From Melioribacteraceae bacterium (GTDB lineage: Bacteria; Bacteroidota; Ignavibacteria; Ignavibacteriales; Melioribacteraceae), in the NCBI GenBank assembly GCA_030584085.1, contig CP129490.1, forward strand, positions 3,567,511 through 3,631,510: a DNA stretch of 64,000 nucleotides. The letters are read 5' to 3'. Below the pieces are notes generated by a model. That model did not search any database and was not told the origin of the DNA. It saw only the letters and a list, made by a program, of their open reading frames with translations. The position numbers and the translations under genes were made by a program. Positions 1 through 8,898 of this stretch are shown one piece after another. Numbering within the stretch: the first letter of the stretch is position 1; every line of letters begins with the position of its first letter.

Positions 1-1049
1 CTGAACATCATCTGATAAAATCCCATGTACTCGCCTTTTCTTTTTTCCGGTGCAATTTCGGAAGCCATCGTCGCGGCACCGGGGAAAAATATCATCTCGC
101 CGAATGTCCATATAACTATAGAAATAATTAGAATAGAAATTGTATCCGCAAATATTAAAGCACCAAAACCGATAGCGGTTAAAATTATTCCGAGATATAA
201 TGAGTTTTCATCCTTCCAGCTTGTCATAGATGCGTTAAGCGGAAGTTCTATAAGAATTATTAGAACAGTATTTACCGCGATGAGTATTCCGAATGTAGAG
301 TTTGAAAATCCTAAATGATCAACAACATATAGAGGAAGCGTTGACATTGACTGCATATAAACAATAGATACCGGAAGTGCGGCAATCAAAAAATATAGAA
401 ATGATCTATTCGATAGCGCGGAGAAAAAAGCGGTTTTCTTCGGAACCAAATCGGTTGATTGAACTTCTGATTGAGGTTGACGTAAATCCCATTTAATGAC
501 AACCAAAAAAATTCCCGCGATAAAACAAGTCCCAGCATCAACGTAAAAAAGTAAATCGTAACTAATTTCACTTAACATACCGCCGATAACCGGACCGATA
601 CTCATTCCAAGATTTATTGCGAGTCGATATAGAGCAAAAGCTGTTTTTCTTTGAACCGATGAACTCTCGTTTGAAATAAATGATAAACTCGCAGGACGAA
701 ATGCTTCGTTCACAATCGCCCATAAAAAACTTAGAAAAAGTATTAAATAATAATCATGTACAAAAGAGAAAATAAGCAGAAAGAAAGACGAACCGAAGAG
801 AGAGATTTTCATCAATTGAATTTCACCGATTTTATCGCTTAGTCTTCCGACAAACGGAGCCGATATAAACGCCCCCAAACCATAAACGGCGACAACCAAA
901 CCCGCTCGCGTCGCGCTCTCCTCCAAACTCTGTGAAACATACAGTGTAAGGAATATAATTACCATTGTACCGCTTCTATTAATCAGCGATGCAATTGATA
1001 TCAACCAAATGTTTTTGGGAAGACCCTTAATTCCTTTCCAAGGATTCAC
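1..1049 (-). CDS. MFS drug/metabolite exporter (3' part missing)
   Basis: About 349 codons are open on the minus strand and run off the left edge, so the C-terminus is missing. The translation is hydrophobic with about ten membrane segments and shows MFS features: a first helix with SLINRSGTMVIIF, then GAFISAPFVGRLSDKIG (the motif A-like loop between helices 2 and 3), and later GEYMGFYQMMF near the truncated end. This resembles DHA1-type exporters (MdtH/YajR-like). The proposed start is GTG at 1049 (GTG AAT CCT TGG), but the frame stays open upstream and no clear ribosome site is visible, so a TTG start further up is possible. Substrate unknown. It lies in the same direction as the glycosidase gene, 106 bases downstream. 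Confidence 0.85.
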   Translation of the reverse strand, partial: MNPWKGIKGLPKNIWLISIASLINRSGTMVIIFLTLYVSQSLEESATRAGLVVAVYGLGAFISAPFVGRLSDKIGEIQLMKISLFGSSFFLLIFSFVHDYYLILFLSFLWAIVNEAFRPASLSFISNESSSVQRKTAFALYRLAINLGMSIGPVIGGMLSEISYDLLFYVDAGTCFIAGIFLVVIKWDLRQPQSEVQSTDLVPKKTAFFSALSNRSFLYFLIAALPVSIVYMQSMSTLPLYVVDHLGFSNSTFGILIAVNTVLIILIELPLNASMTSWKDENSLYLGIILTAIGFGALIFADTISILIISIVIWTFGEMIFFPGAATMASEIAPEKRKGEYMGFYQMMF

Positions 1050-1155
1050 GTGAATATTTTTTAGTGAAATGAAAAACAAATATGTAATAATGATTTGACA
1101 AAGGAAAGAAGGTAAGTTCTAACCGGGTTTTTAGGCTTTAGCCTATTTTCCAAAG

Positions 1156-2979
1156 TCACTCAATTATAAAAAGATTGGAACCAACATAAATTTCTCGAAG
1201 TGTGGACTTACCTTTATACACAATCAACAAATCGAATTTGTGAGTTGAGGTTACGTTGAAAGCTAAATGACTATCACTTGGTTCAACAAGAAGACTTACT
1301 TTACCGTCAAGGTAATTCAAATTTTTTATACCATGCTTATCGCTTCTATCAATCCGCCAAGTTATCTTATTTTGCGGAACGTTCAATTCAATACCGATCA
1401 CATTTTCAATCAGCATAGCAATCGGACCGAGACCCGACCATCCCACAAAATCTTGTCGTGAATAAAAAGTATCATCCCATCTTGTAGCAGGTTCAGTATA
1501 TTCAGGCGAGTAACATTCCCAAATTGTTCTATAACCATCGGCGTATCTTTCCTCGAAAGCTATTTTATCTACACTTGGTTCAAAATCGAAATAGATTTCC
1601 GCCATTTTATAAAGATGATTTTCAACAATTTGATCTGCAAGCTCATGCTGCCCATAATTTTCCACACCTTTGATCACCATATAATTTGTCGGTGCCCAAA
1701 CTCCGCCAAGCCAATAATGACCACTCGAATCATACATCGGCTGGTTTGCGGCAAGTGCGGGTATCATATGCGATCGCCAAAACTCATCCGGATTTGCAAG
1801 ATGTTTAAATAATGCTTCTGCTCTATCGCGAGTAGCTGTTTCCGAAAGCAATGTCCAAAATCCACCTATGTGCATAACATCGCTCAGTTTTTTATCTTCT
1901 CTTAAATCATAATAAAATTGAGAATCTTCATCCCAGCAAAGTTGATTTATTAGTTTTGTTATGCGAGAATATTCATCCGTAAATTTTAAAACTGTTTTAT
2001 TATCACCGACAAAAGATGCGATATTTACAATCATTTTAGCGGCAAGAGCCATCTGAGCCGAAAAGTCAATCCAGCCGGCTTTACCAACATTCGTTCGTGG
2101 AATATTATCCATCCCACTTCCAAGTTGAGTTGTGTAATACAAACCTTGTCCGAGAGAATCACGAAGGTTGTTGTTAATCCAATCGTAATACTTAGTCAAA
2201 TTTGGCAATACATTTTTCAATCGTGATTTATCACCGGTGATTTGGTAATATCTCCATTCAATCCAAGCGAATAGAGGGGGATTGATCATTGGTTCGTCTA
2301 TTGTCGGAATACTTGCGGGTTGACCATTTGATTCCCAATATACTCTTTGTATGTATCCGTCCTCTCTTTGTTTACTATAAAAGTTATCGAGAGATTGAAT
2401 TGCCGGGAATAAATTGGAAGCATATATTCCAAAACCTGCCATAAAATTTGTGTCCCACTGATAGATAAGTTCATTAAATCCTTCATCCATATAAAAATTT
2501 ACAAATCCGTTTTGAGAAGTTCCGCGAGTAATTTTATTCCAAGCCATTTCCCATGCAGCATAATATAGTTCAATTAACAAAGGTTCATTTTCTAATATCG
2601 GTTCTGGTACAAGATGTTTCGGAAATTGAATTGATTGTTTTTTTCTTTTTGGGGTTGGTGGATTACCAACTTTAATTATTGAATTGAAACTCTCTCCACC
2701 GTCATTGATTTTCCAATCATTTGAAGGATCTGGAATCCAATTGTTATTTACCACAAATTTGTAATAATAATATCCCGGATCTAGATAAAGCTTTGTTCGC
2801 CAGTCAGTATCATTAATCTTTTCAAGCGGATTAAGACTACCAGACCAATTATTAAAACTTCCGGCGACAAAAACCGAATCGGCTTGGAGCGACTTGATTG
2901 AAAACTCAACGGGGATTCTTTCCTGCGAATAGAATGCTGTTGCAGTGAATAACAATATTAATAACTTACCTGCTTTCAT
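1156..2979 (-). CDS. Secreted six-hairpin glycoside hydrolase with CBM48-like N-domain
   Basis: 607 residues. Residues 1-18 form a Sec signal (MKAGKLLILLFTATAFYSQ). Residues about 20-105 match the CBM48/isoamylase-N fold (VFVAGSFNNWS, then PGYYYYKFVVNNNWIPDP). The remainder, about 125-545, resembles MGH1/GH63/GH37 (alpha,alpha)6 glucosidases and trehalases: WDTNFMAGFGIYASN, YWLGGVWAPTNYMVIKG and GWSGLGPIAMLIENVIG. It probably hydrolyses an alpha-glucan or alpha-glycoside outside the cytoplasm; the exact substrate cannot be told. No T9SS sorting domain is present, so a periplasmic location is likely. It follows the sialidase-like gene by 40 bases, suggesting co-transcription. Family call is good, specificity is open. 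Confidence 0.8.
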   Translation of the reverse strand: MKAGKLLILLFTATAFYSQERIPVEFSIKSLQADSVFVAGSFNNWSGSLNPLEKINDTDWRTKLYLDPGYYYYKFVVNNNWIPDPSNDWKINDGGESFNSIIKVGNPPTPKRKKQSIQFPKHLVPEPILENEPLLIELYYAAWEMAWNKITRGTSQNGFVNFYMDEGFNELIYQWDTNFMAGFGIYASNLFPAIQSLDNFYSKQREDGYIQRVYWESNGQPASIPTIDEPMINPPLFAWIEWRYYQITGDKSRLKNVLPNLTKYYDWINNNLRDSLGQGLYYTTQLGSGMDNIPRTNVGKAGWIDFSAQMALAAKMIVNIASFVGDNKTVLKFTDEYSRITKLINQLCWDEDSQFYYDLREDKKLSDVMHIGGFWTLLSETATRDRAEALFKHLANPDEFWRSHMIPALAANQPMYDSSGHYWLGGVWAPTNYMVIKGVENYGQHELADQIVENHLYKMAEIYFDFEPSVDKIAFEERYADGYRTIWECYSPEYTEPATRWDDTFYSRQDFVGWSGLGPIAMLIENVIGIELNVPQNKITWRIDRSDKHGIKNLNYLDGKVSLLVEPSDSHLAFNVTSTHKFDLLIVYKGKSTLREIYVGSNLFIIE

Positions 2980-3019
2980 ATATATAAATGTAATAAGAAA
3001 GCAGATAAGTTGTAGTGAC

Positions 3020-4768
3020 TTATTTCAAAAGCAGCATTTTGCGCGTTTGTAAAATATTTCCGGCTGTTAGTTTATATACATATACTCCACTCGGAAGATC
3101 ACTCGCATCAAATTCTGTTTCATATTCTCCGGGTTGCATCGGTTTATTTAAGAGTGTTATTATTTCTCTACCAAGAATATCATAAACAATTAACTTCACA
3201 TTTGACGTCTCACGTTTCACACCTAACGGGATTGTAAACTTTATTGTCGTACTTGGGTTAAACGGGTTCGGATAATTTTGATGCAACACAAATTCATTGG
3301 GAATGTTTTTATTTTCATCTATATTATTTATTACGTCGGTAAAAATTCTTGCGTAATAAACATCTTGTTCTCCGTTAAATGTTCCTGCCCAAGCTAAATG
3401 AACTCCCTCATTATCGGAAACCATATCAAAATAATCGCCCATCTTTCTTTGAACCGGCCAACCGACATGTGGATCAAAACTCTCCTCGAGAAGATTTACA
3501 TTCGGATACCATGTTTGTCCGCCATCGACAGAAAATGAATAATATAATTCTGATAGGAAATCATTAGCTGGAGAATTCCTGGTATCTAGCCAAACAACAT
3601 CTATTCTGCCGTTCGGAGCAACCGATAATGTACCGAACCATTGATAATTAGTGTCACTTTCATCATCATTTACTCTTACCGGATCTAACCAAGTTTCACC
3701 TCCATCAGTACTTGCTACAACATAAATGTCTGCAGGATCACCTGTGATAGGATTTTTTACCGTTCCGAGAATATAAATATTACCACTATTAATTCCGTCC
3801 GAGTTATCACTTGCTATATTAATTTGCCCGGTTATACCGGAGGGATTTGGTCCGCCAAAATCAGGCAGTACACCGTTCATATTTACTTCAACCGGTTCCG
3901 AAAAAGTAACAGCGGAATCAGCAAACTTAGCATTTGTCGATTTAAGAAAAACAAATCTTTCGATAAAATTATCATCGGGAAAATAATAATCATACCCGCA
4001 AATAAGTACATCGCCATTTTTTGCAACAGCTAAAGTTCCCCAAAACGGTTCTTCCGGAATGTAAGAACAATCTTCAAAGGTCAATCCGCCGTCAACAGAT
4101 CTAGTGAACGAATAATCACAAATACTGTAAATTGCATTCCAGTATGCATAAATATGTCCGTTACTGGGATTATTGGTCCTATCGATTACCATCCATTGTT
4201 TATCTCCACCCTGTGCAAAAACACCTTCGTCCCAAGTCGCTCCGCCGTCGGTTGATTTATAAACATTACACCAATAATCATTACCTGCCGCCGTTAAACT
4301 ATTGTAATAAAAGTTACCTTCAGAATCGGAATCAAGAACCGGGTCCGATCTAAATACACCGGGTTCAATAACACCCGGGAAATTCCAGTTCAATCCACCG
4401 TTCGTTGTGAATGCATAACCGGCTTGCCTAAAACTATTTGTGATAATATCAAATTGTCGCCATCCGATTGCCATTTTATTTGCATCATTAAAATCGAAGG
4501 CTATCGACGGTTCATTAGCTGCATCGTTAAGAATATTCAATCCATTACTGCTTACATTTACTTGTGAAACAAATATTTTATCTGCGGAATAATGAAAAGG
4601 CAATGAGTAACTTTGCGATAATTTTGATTGAGAATATTTCCCTTCCTGCTTTTCATTGTGTTGTAATGATAAATTACTTTTTTCTTGTGCTGTTATGTTA
4701 ATAAGAAAAATTAGAGTGGCTGCAAAGAAAATAATAGTAGTGTTTTTTAAAAAGAAATGTTTGTGCAT
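3020..4768 (-). CDS. T9SS-exported sialidase/BNR-type beta-propeller protein
   Basis: 582 residues with an N-terminal signal (hydrophobic stretch about 8-27). The middle contains repeated Asp-box motifs typical of sialidase propellers: STDGGATW, SVDGGLTF, STDGGETW and SVDGGQTW. The last ~85 residues are a T9SS type A sorting domain (LHQNYPNPFNPSTTIKF, then VYDILGREI, and a KMLLLK end). It should be translocated across the outer membrane and attached or released. Whether it is an active sialidase is uncertain because Asp boxes alone do not prove catalysis; the arginine triad was not identified. Its sorting-domain DNA carries an in-frame GTGAAACGTGAGA-type repeat (3194-3222). It is upstream of the glycosidase gene in the same direction. 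Confidence 0.8.
   Translation of the reverse strand: MHKHFFLKNTTIIFFAATLIFLINITAQEKSNLSLQHNEKQEGKYSQSKLSQSYSLPFHYSADKIFVSQVNVSSNGLNILNDAANEPSIAFDFNDANKMAIGWRQFDIITNSFRQAGYAFTTNGGLNWNFPGVIEPGVFRSDPVLDSDSEGNFYYNSLTAAGNDYWCNVYKSTDGGATWDEGVFAQGGDKQWMVIDRTNNPSNGHIYAYWNAIYSICDYSFTRSVDGGLTFEDCSYIPEEPFWGTLAVAKNGDVLICGYDYYFPDDNFIERFVFLKSTNAKFADSAVTFSEPVEVNMNGVLPDFGGPNPSGITGQINIASDNSDGINSGNIYILGTVKNPITGDPADIYVVASTDGGETWLDPVRVNDDESDTNYQWFGTLSVAPNGRIDVVWLDTRNSPANDFLSELYYSFSVDGGQTWYPNVNLLEESFDPHVGWPVQRKMGDYFDMVSDNEGVHLAWAGTFNGEQDVYYARIFTDVINNIDENKNIPNEFVLHQNYPNPFNPSTTIKFTIPLGVKRETSNVKLIVYDILGREIITLLNKPMQPGEYETEFDASDLPSGVYVYKLTAGNILQTRKMLLLK
3194..3222 (-). repeat. GTGAAACGTGAGA-type repeat inside T9SS sorting domain
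   Basis: On the minus strand this stretch reads GTGTGAAACGTGAGACGTCA followed by AATGTGAA. It encodes VKRETSNVK in the loop between the IP and VYDILG parts of the sorting domain. A near-identical stretch sits at the same loop of another gene at 21993-22022. Sorting domains without it (genes at 8899 and 13666) have a loop about five residues shorter. Confidence 0.6.
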
Positions 4769-4846
4769 CTAATCCCCCTGATTATAATTTGATAAAACAA
4801 AATTTATGAAATTTAAGCTAGCCCAAAATTAATACACAGGAAAACA

Positions 4847-6148
4847 CTACTTAACTTTAACAATCCCAAAAGTTATATCATCGCTTTGTTCTGTGCTTCC
4901 TCTGTATCTATTTAGATTTGTTATTATTCTTTGTAGGATTTTATCCGGGGTATATTCAGAATTTTTCACTATTAGTTTTTCAAATCTTTCTTCACCGTAT
5001 TCTTTATTCATTTTGTTCATTGCTTCGGGAATACCGTCAGTGTAAAAAATGATCATATCATTTTTTTTGAGAGAAATTAATTCGGCGTCATAAGGAAAAT
5101 CAATGCTGCCTAATAATAATCCGCCTTTAGTTAGTTGAACTAGTTTAGATTCACGACTAATAAACATATAAGTCGGATTGTGTCCGGCATTTATACTTAA
5201 CAAAGATTTTTCTTGATGACTAAACAATCCAAACCATGCAGTTGCAAATTTATCTTGAGTAGTTGAAGTAATTAAAAACCTATTTAAAGAAGCAACAAAC
5301 TCTTTCAAATCAAATTGCTCTTTACTAATTATTAAGTAGGTCTGAATAAACGAGTATATTGTTGAAACTATTAATGCTGCCGATACACTTTTGCCTGAGA
5401 CATCGGCTACAAAAACTAAAGTTTGGTCTTCATTAATATTAATAACATTAAAATAATCGCCGCCAATTTCCTTAGCTGCAATTAAAGTTGCACTAATATC
5501 AAACCCGGGAATTTCGGGAAGCTTTGAAGGCAATAACTTTTGCTGTATTTGATGAGCAATGTTCAACTCATAATTAAGTTGTTCGGTTTTTATTTCAACT
5601 TCTGCTAGGCGAGCATTTTCAATTGCAAGTGCACACTCGGAGGCAAGAACATTAAATAAGTCAATATCTTCTTGATCAAAAAGCTTGTTCCCTTTTTTAT
5701 TAATTACTTGGATAACTCCAACAAGTTCATTCTTCCTTATCATTGGAGCACAAAGCATGTTTCTTGTTCTGAAGCCAGTTGCTTTATCAAAATCTTTATT
5801 AAATCTGTCGTCTTCGTAACAGTCGTCAATATTGAGCACACTTTTATGTTTTGCAACCCAGCCGGCTATTCCTTCACCAAGATTTAACTTTTTACGAGTC
5901 AGATCTTTCTTTTTCTCTCCAGAAACTGTGTGAAAGTAAAGATGATTTTCTTGTTTATCGTAAAGCAAAAGAGAGCTTGCTTCTGCATTAAGTAGAATTT
6001 TGCTGGAATTAATGATTTCATTAAGGAGATCCGGGAGTGGCTTTTTCTCTAAAATATTTTGAGAAATTTTATGGAAGAATAATAATCGTTGTATTAAATC
6101 GGTGTAATTTGAACAATCATTACAATCAATCTGTTGTGATCTTGTCAT
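4847..6148 (-). CDS. GAF domain-SpoIIE/RsbU-type serine phosphatase
   Basis: 433 residues from ATG 6148; a TTG ten codons upstream (6178) is an alternative. A GAF domain covers about 30-190 (LLNAEASSLLLYD, LNLGEGIAGWVA, LVGVIQVINK). A short linker is followed by a PP2C/SpoIIE phosphatase domain with metal-binding motifs GGDYFN, VADVSGKS, INAGHNP, IIFYTDG and QSDDITFG. Proteins of this kind dephosphorylate anti-sigma-factor antagonists or diguanylate-type partners in response to a signal sensed by GAF. No anti-sigma or antagonist gene is adjacent, so its partner must lie elsewhere. No membrane segment is seen, so it acts in the cytoplasm. Confidence 0.9.
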   Translation of the reverse strand: MTRSQQIDCNDCSNYTDLIQRLLFFHKISQNILEKKPLPDLLNEIINSSKILLNAEASSLLLYDKQENHLYFHTVSGEKKKDLTRKKLNLGEGIAGWVAKHKSVLNIDDCYEDDRFNKDFDKATGFRTRNMLCAPMIRKNELVGVIQVINKKGNKLFDQEDIDLFNVLASECALAIENARLAEVEIKTEQLNYELNIAHQIQQKLLPSKLPEIPGFDISATLIAAKEIGGDYFNVININEDQTLVFVADVSGKSVSAALIVSTIYSFIQTYLIISKEQFDLKEFVASLNRFLITSTTQDKFATAWFGLFSHQEKSLLSINAGHNPTYMFISRESKLVQLTKGGLLLGSIDFPYDAELISLKKNDMIIFYTDGIPEAMNKMNKEYGEERFEKLIVKNSEYTPDKILQRIITNLNRYRGSTEQSDDITFGIVKVK

Positions 6149-6320
6149 ATACTTCCGAAGAGTATTTCTATCGATCAAAAAATAAGATTAGTTTTCATTA
6201 ATTGCATCTTATTTTGGTCGCTGTTTTTTTAGATTAATAATTATTTCCTCAGAAGGGCACTTTTTCCCAATCAAACTTGTTATAATACATCATGAACAAA
6301 AACCATAAATTTTAATTAAA

Positions 6321-6355
6321 ATATATGTTGCAACATTCATTGTTGTAACGTATAT
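6321..6355 (+). promoter_or_regulatory. Palindromic operator overlapping the yceI-marR promoter
   Basis: ATATATGTTGCAACA (6321-6335), five bases, then TGTTGTAACGTATAT (6341-6355): a 15-base inverted repeat with two mismatches. Within it TTGCAA (6328-6333) and TATATT (6351-6356) are spaced by 17 bases, matching a -35/-10 pair. TTGCAA-type palindromes are common MarR-family operators, so the downstream MarR protein probably represses its own operon here (inference). Confidence 0.6.
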
Positions 6356-6409
6356 TAGAGTGTCAATCTAAGACAATTAGTAATTATTTCACAAAAAAGG
6401 AGATCAAAA

Positions 6410-7009
6410 ATGAAAAAAATAAATATTTTCCTAACTGTTTTACTCTTATCCGCTCTGATGTTAAGTGCGCAAACAAAGTGGAGTTTCGATAAATCGCACT
6501 CAAAAATAGGTTTTACCGTTTCTCACATGGTTATTACAGATGTTGACGGCAAATTCAACGATTATGAAGGTACTGTTGTAACAAATGGTGATACTTTTGA
6601 GGGTGCTCAAGTTAATTTTACAATCCAAACAGCAAGTATTTTCACCGATAATGAAAATAGAGATAACCATCTACGATCGGATGATTTCTTCGCCGCAGAT
6701 CAACATCCACAAATTACATTTGTTGGCAAATCAATGACTAAAGTTAGTGATGATAAATATAAATTAGTCGGCGACTTAACAATGAGAGGAACTACCAAAG
6801 AAGTAACTTTAGATGTTAAACATAACGGTACAGTACAAGATCCTTGGGGAAATACAAAAGCCGGCTTTAAATTAACCGGTTCAGTTGATAGATTTGAATA
6901 CGGTTTAAATTGGAATAAGGCAATTGAAGCGGGTGGTTTAGTAGTCGGAAAAACTGTGTATATTGATATAGATGTTCAGTTGAAAAAAGAAACTAATACA
7001 GAATCATAA
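6410..7009 (+). CDS. YceI-family periplasmic lipid-binding protein
   Basis: 199 residues. Residues 1-20 are a Sec signal (ending LMLSAQ). The mature part is a typical YceI beta-barrel: WSFDKSHSKIGFTVSHMVI, then DNENRDNHLRSDDFFAADQ and the HPQITFVGKSM strand, LTMRGTTKEVTLDV and FEYGLNWNKAIEAGGLVVG. YceI proteins bind isoprenoid or other long lipids in the periplasm. A good ribosome site (AAAAAGGAG) precedes the ATG. Its stop codon TAA overlaps by one base with the ATG of the MarR gene, so the two are translationally coupled. Expression is likely controlled by the palindrome at 6321-6355. Confidence 0.92.
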   Translation: MKKINIFLTVLLLSALMLSAQTKWSFDKSHSKIGFTVSHMVITDVDGKFNDYEGTVVTNGDTFEGAQVNFTIQTASIFTDNENRDNHLRSDDFFAADQHPQITFVGKSMTKVSDDKYKLVGDLTMRGTTKEVTLDVKHNGTVQDPWGNTKAGFKLTGSVDRFEYGLNWNKAIEAGGLVVGKTVYIDIDVQLKKETNTES

Positions 7010-7458
7010 TGAAACTTGAAGAAGAAATAAAACAAAATAGCTTCAATAATGAATTACAAAAGCTGGCTGTGAATATCATCTATACTCACAGCTGGCTAAT
7101 ATCTCATCAATCAAAAGTATTCGATAAGTATAACATTACAACTCAGCAATACAATATACTTCGAATATTGCGCGGACAATATCCCAAACCAACAACCGTT
7201 AGTTTATTAAAAGGACGTATGTTGGATAAGATGAGTGATGCATCACGCCTTGTTGAGAGATTACGAACAAAAGATTTGGTCGAGAGAAATCATAGTAAAG
7301 AAGACAGAAGACGCGCTGAAGTAATTATAACCGAAAAGGGATTGAAGCTGCTGGAAGAACTGGATTCTATTGACGAAAGTATTAAAAATCTCTTTAGTAA
7401 TATTTCCGAAGAAGAAGCTAAAGCAGTAAATGTTATTTTTGATAAATTGCGGGGCTAA
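7009..7458 (+). CDS. MarR-family transcriptional regulator
   Basis: 149 residues. The winged-helix core is clear: the YNITTQQYNILRILRGQ helix region, then LLKGRMLDKMSDASRLVERL (recognition helix) and the wing KDLVERNHSKEDRRRAEVII with its conserved DRR motif. It dimerises and binds palindromic operators. The gene starts on the last base of the yceI stop codon. The same YceI-MarR arrangement points to control of a lipid or stress-related function, with the regulator acting on its own promoter. The terminator hairpin at 7448-7472 overlaps its last codons. Confidence 0.9.
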   Translation: MKLEEEIKQNSFNNELQKLAVNIIYTHSWLISHQSKVFDKYNITTQQYNILRILRGQYPKPTTVSLLKGRMLDKMSDASRLVERLRTKDLVERNHSKEDRRRAEVIITEKGLKLLEELDSIDESIKNLFSNISEEEAKAVNVIFDKLRG

Positions 7459-7472
7459 TTTTTCTCCCCGCA
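7448..7472 (+). terminator. Terminator hairpin at end of marR
   Basis: TGCGGGG (7448-7454) pairs with CCCCGCA (7466-7472) around an 11-base loop that contains the marR stop codon. The tail is TTATTCAT, so U-richness is weak. Confidence 0.6.
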
Positions 7473-7626
7473 TTATTCATAAATTGAACGACCTCACTAA
7501 TAATTCATTTCAAATAAAAAATCATTTAACAGAAAATTTTTTATAAAAATAATTTTCCGTATTTATTTTTAAATTCCTTTTACTAATTTATCGACACACA
7601 AAATAAATTTTTATCGGAGAGTTAAG

Positions 7627-8115
7627 ATGGCATTAACTATGACCAAAGCTGCAACAGACTTGATTTCTATGTTGAAGAAACAAAAATTTCCTGACGAACC
7701 AAAAAAAACATATTGGAATATTTTAACGGAACAAATTGCCGAAGAAGGAACATGGGATGATGATTTAATAGATCAAGTAAAAGAAGAAATTGCAAATTGG
7801 CTTTCAAAGTTGAAAAAAAACGATTTGAACAATCTGTGGGATGAAAGTGAATCCGCGGATGAATACGGCGAAGATTTACCTGATAACGAAACCATTATTG
7901 ATGATCTCAGCGATGAATTATTAGATAGCGTTTTAAATAAAATTGAAGATGCAACTCCGCGTGAAGAATACTTTATTCCTGAAGCCGGAAATAAAAAAGG
8001 AAAAGCCGATGATGACGCTGACGATTTTGACGATGATTTTAAAGACGACATCTTTGATGATGATGACCTTGATGGTTTTGATGATGGTGTTTTTGAAGAT
8101 GACGACCGATATTAA
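7627..8115 (+). CDS. Hypothetical protein with Asp-rich C-terminal tail
   Basis: 162 residues, family not recognised. The N-terminal half is a mixed helical region (KTYWNILTEQIAEEG, then EEIANWLSKLKKNDL), and the C-terminal ~45 residues are almost entirely Asp, Phe and Gly (DDFDDDFKDDIFDDDD). Such acidic tails are usually disordered and can bind cations or basic proteins. No signal peptide or membrane segment, so it is probably cytoplasmic. A ribosome site (GGAGAG) lies in front of ATG. Codon use agrees with its neighbours. It may form a small unit with the DinB gene 35 bases downstream, but nothing shows a shared function. Confidence 0.75.
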   Translation: MALTMTKAATDLISMLKKQKFPDEPKKTYWNILTEQIAEEGTWDDDLIDQVKEEIANWLSKLKKNDLNNLWDESESADEYGEDLPDNETIIDDLSDELLDSVLNKIEDATPREEYFIPEAGNKKGKADDDADDFDDDFKDDIFDDDDLDGFDDGVFEDDDRY

Positions 8116-8150
8116 TTTAATATCAGCAAATAAAAAACGTGAATTAGTAT

Positions 8151-8651
8151 ATGAGTAACCCGGAATTAGATAAAATTATACGTCACATGTTTTGGGCAGA
8201 CAACGAAATCTGGAAAACTGTTCTTGCCAATGAATCGGCTAAATCAGATCGCGAAATTAAAAGACTACTTTTCCATAATCACTTCACACATTATGCATTT
8301 CTCAAAGTGTGGACAGGGGAATTGTTTACGTTCATGACGGATAATGATTTTGAAGACATTCAATCAATATTCAAATTTGTTGTGAAACAAAATCAAGAGC
8401 TAAAAGAGTTTATTGATAATGTCGATGTTTCCGAACTTTCTAAAATTATTGAAATCCCGTGGAGCAAGTACTATGCAAAAGAATCCGGTAAATCCCCAGA
8501 GCCGGTTACATTAAAAGAAACAATGTATCAGATTGTGTTACATACCCATTACCACAGGGCACAAATAAACTCAAGGTTACGTGAATTGGAGATAGAACCG
8601 CCGGTGATTGATTTTATAGTTTGGCTATGGGCGGGTCAGCCGAAGCAATAG
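8151..8651 (+). CDS. DinB/YfiT-family putative metalloenzyme
   Basis: 166 residues forming a four-helix DinB-like bundle. The metal-site histidines appear in the expected places: LLFHNHFTHYAF in the second helix and LHTHYHRAQINSRLREL near the end. Bacterial DinB-family proteins include bacillithiol- or mycothiol-dependent transferases and many of unknown function. No signal peptide. It is the first of two DinB proteins in the window (the other at 56151). No other gene nearby indicates its substrate. Confidence 0.85.
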   Translation: MSNPELDKIIRHMFWADNEIWKTVLANESAKSDREIKRLLFHNHFTHYAFLKVWTGELFTFMTDNDFEDIQSIFKFVVKQNQELKEFIDNVDVSELSKIIEIPWSKYYAKESGKSPEPVTLKETMYQIVLHTHYHRAQINSRLRELEIEPPVIDFIVWLWAGQPKQ

Positions 8652-8898
8652 TTACTTTTCAAACAGTCGTTTTAACCCAAAGAAAATACTGTCCTGGGAT
8701 TTATAAAATACTCACTCTCACTCAATCTTTTATAATTTTTTTTATTCCGTTTAATTTACCTTTTATCTTGGCGGCAAATTTTTCATTGGAATGTGTCCAT
8801 AAAATAAGTATTGAGACATGAGGTATTTTTTAATAAATTAACTTCTAGTAAGACCTCATTAAAATTAATTTTAAACTCTTTCCATTTGGGGAGGATAA
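8652..8898. other. Intergenic region with a short inverted repeat
   Basis: 247 bases without a gene. ATGAGGT (8818-8824) and ACCTCAT (8853-8859) form an inverted repeat 40 bases upstream of the next start codon, which itself has a strong ribosome site (GGGGAGG). It may be part of the leader of the downstream gene; no other structure was recognised. Confidence 0.3.

Noticed and set aside
25-318. 97-codon ORF on the plus strand
   Set aside because: Lies opposite the clearly coding MFS transporter frame on the minus strand; its composition is a mirror of that gene.
386-571. 61-codon minus ORF
   Set aside because: A frame-shifted shadow inside the MFS gene, whose true frame is open across the whole region.
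1132-1145. TAGGC-TTTA-GCCTA hairpin as terminator of the glycosidase gene
   Set aside because: Five-base stem followed by A's instead of U's on the minus strand; too weak to list as a terminator.
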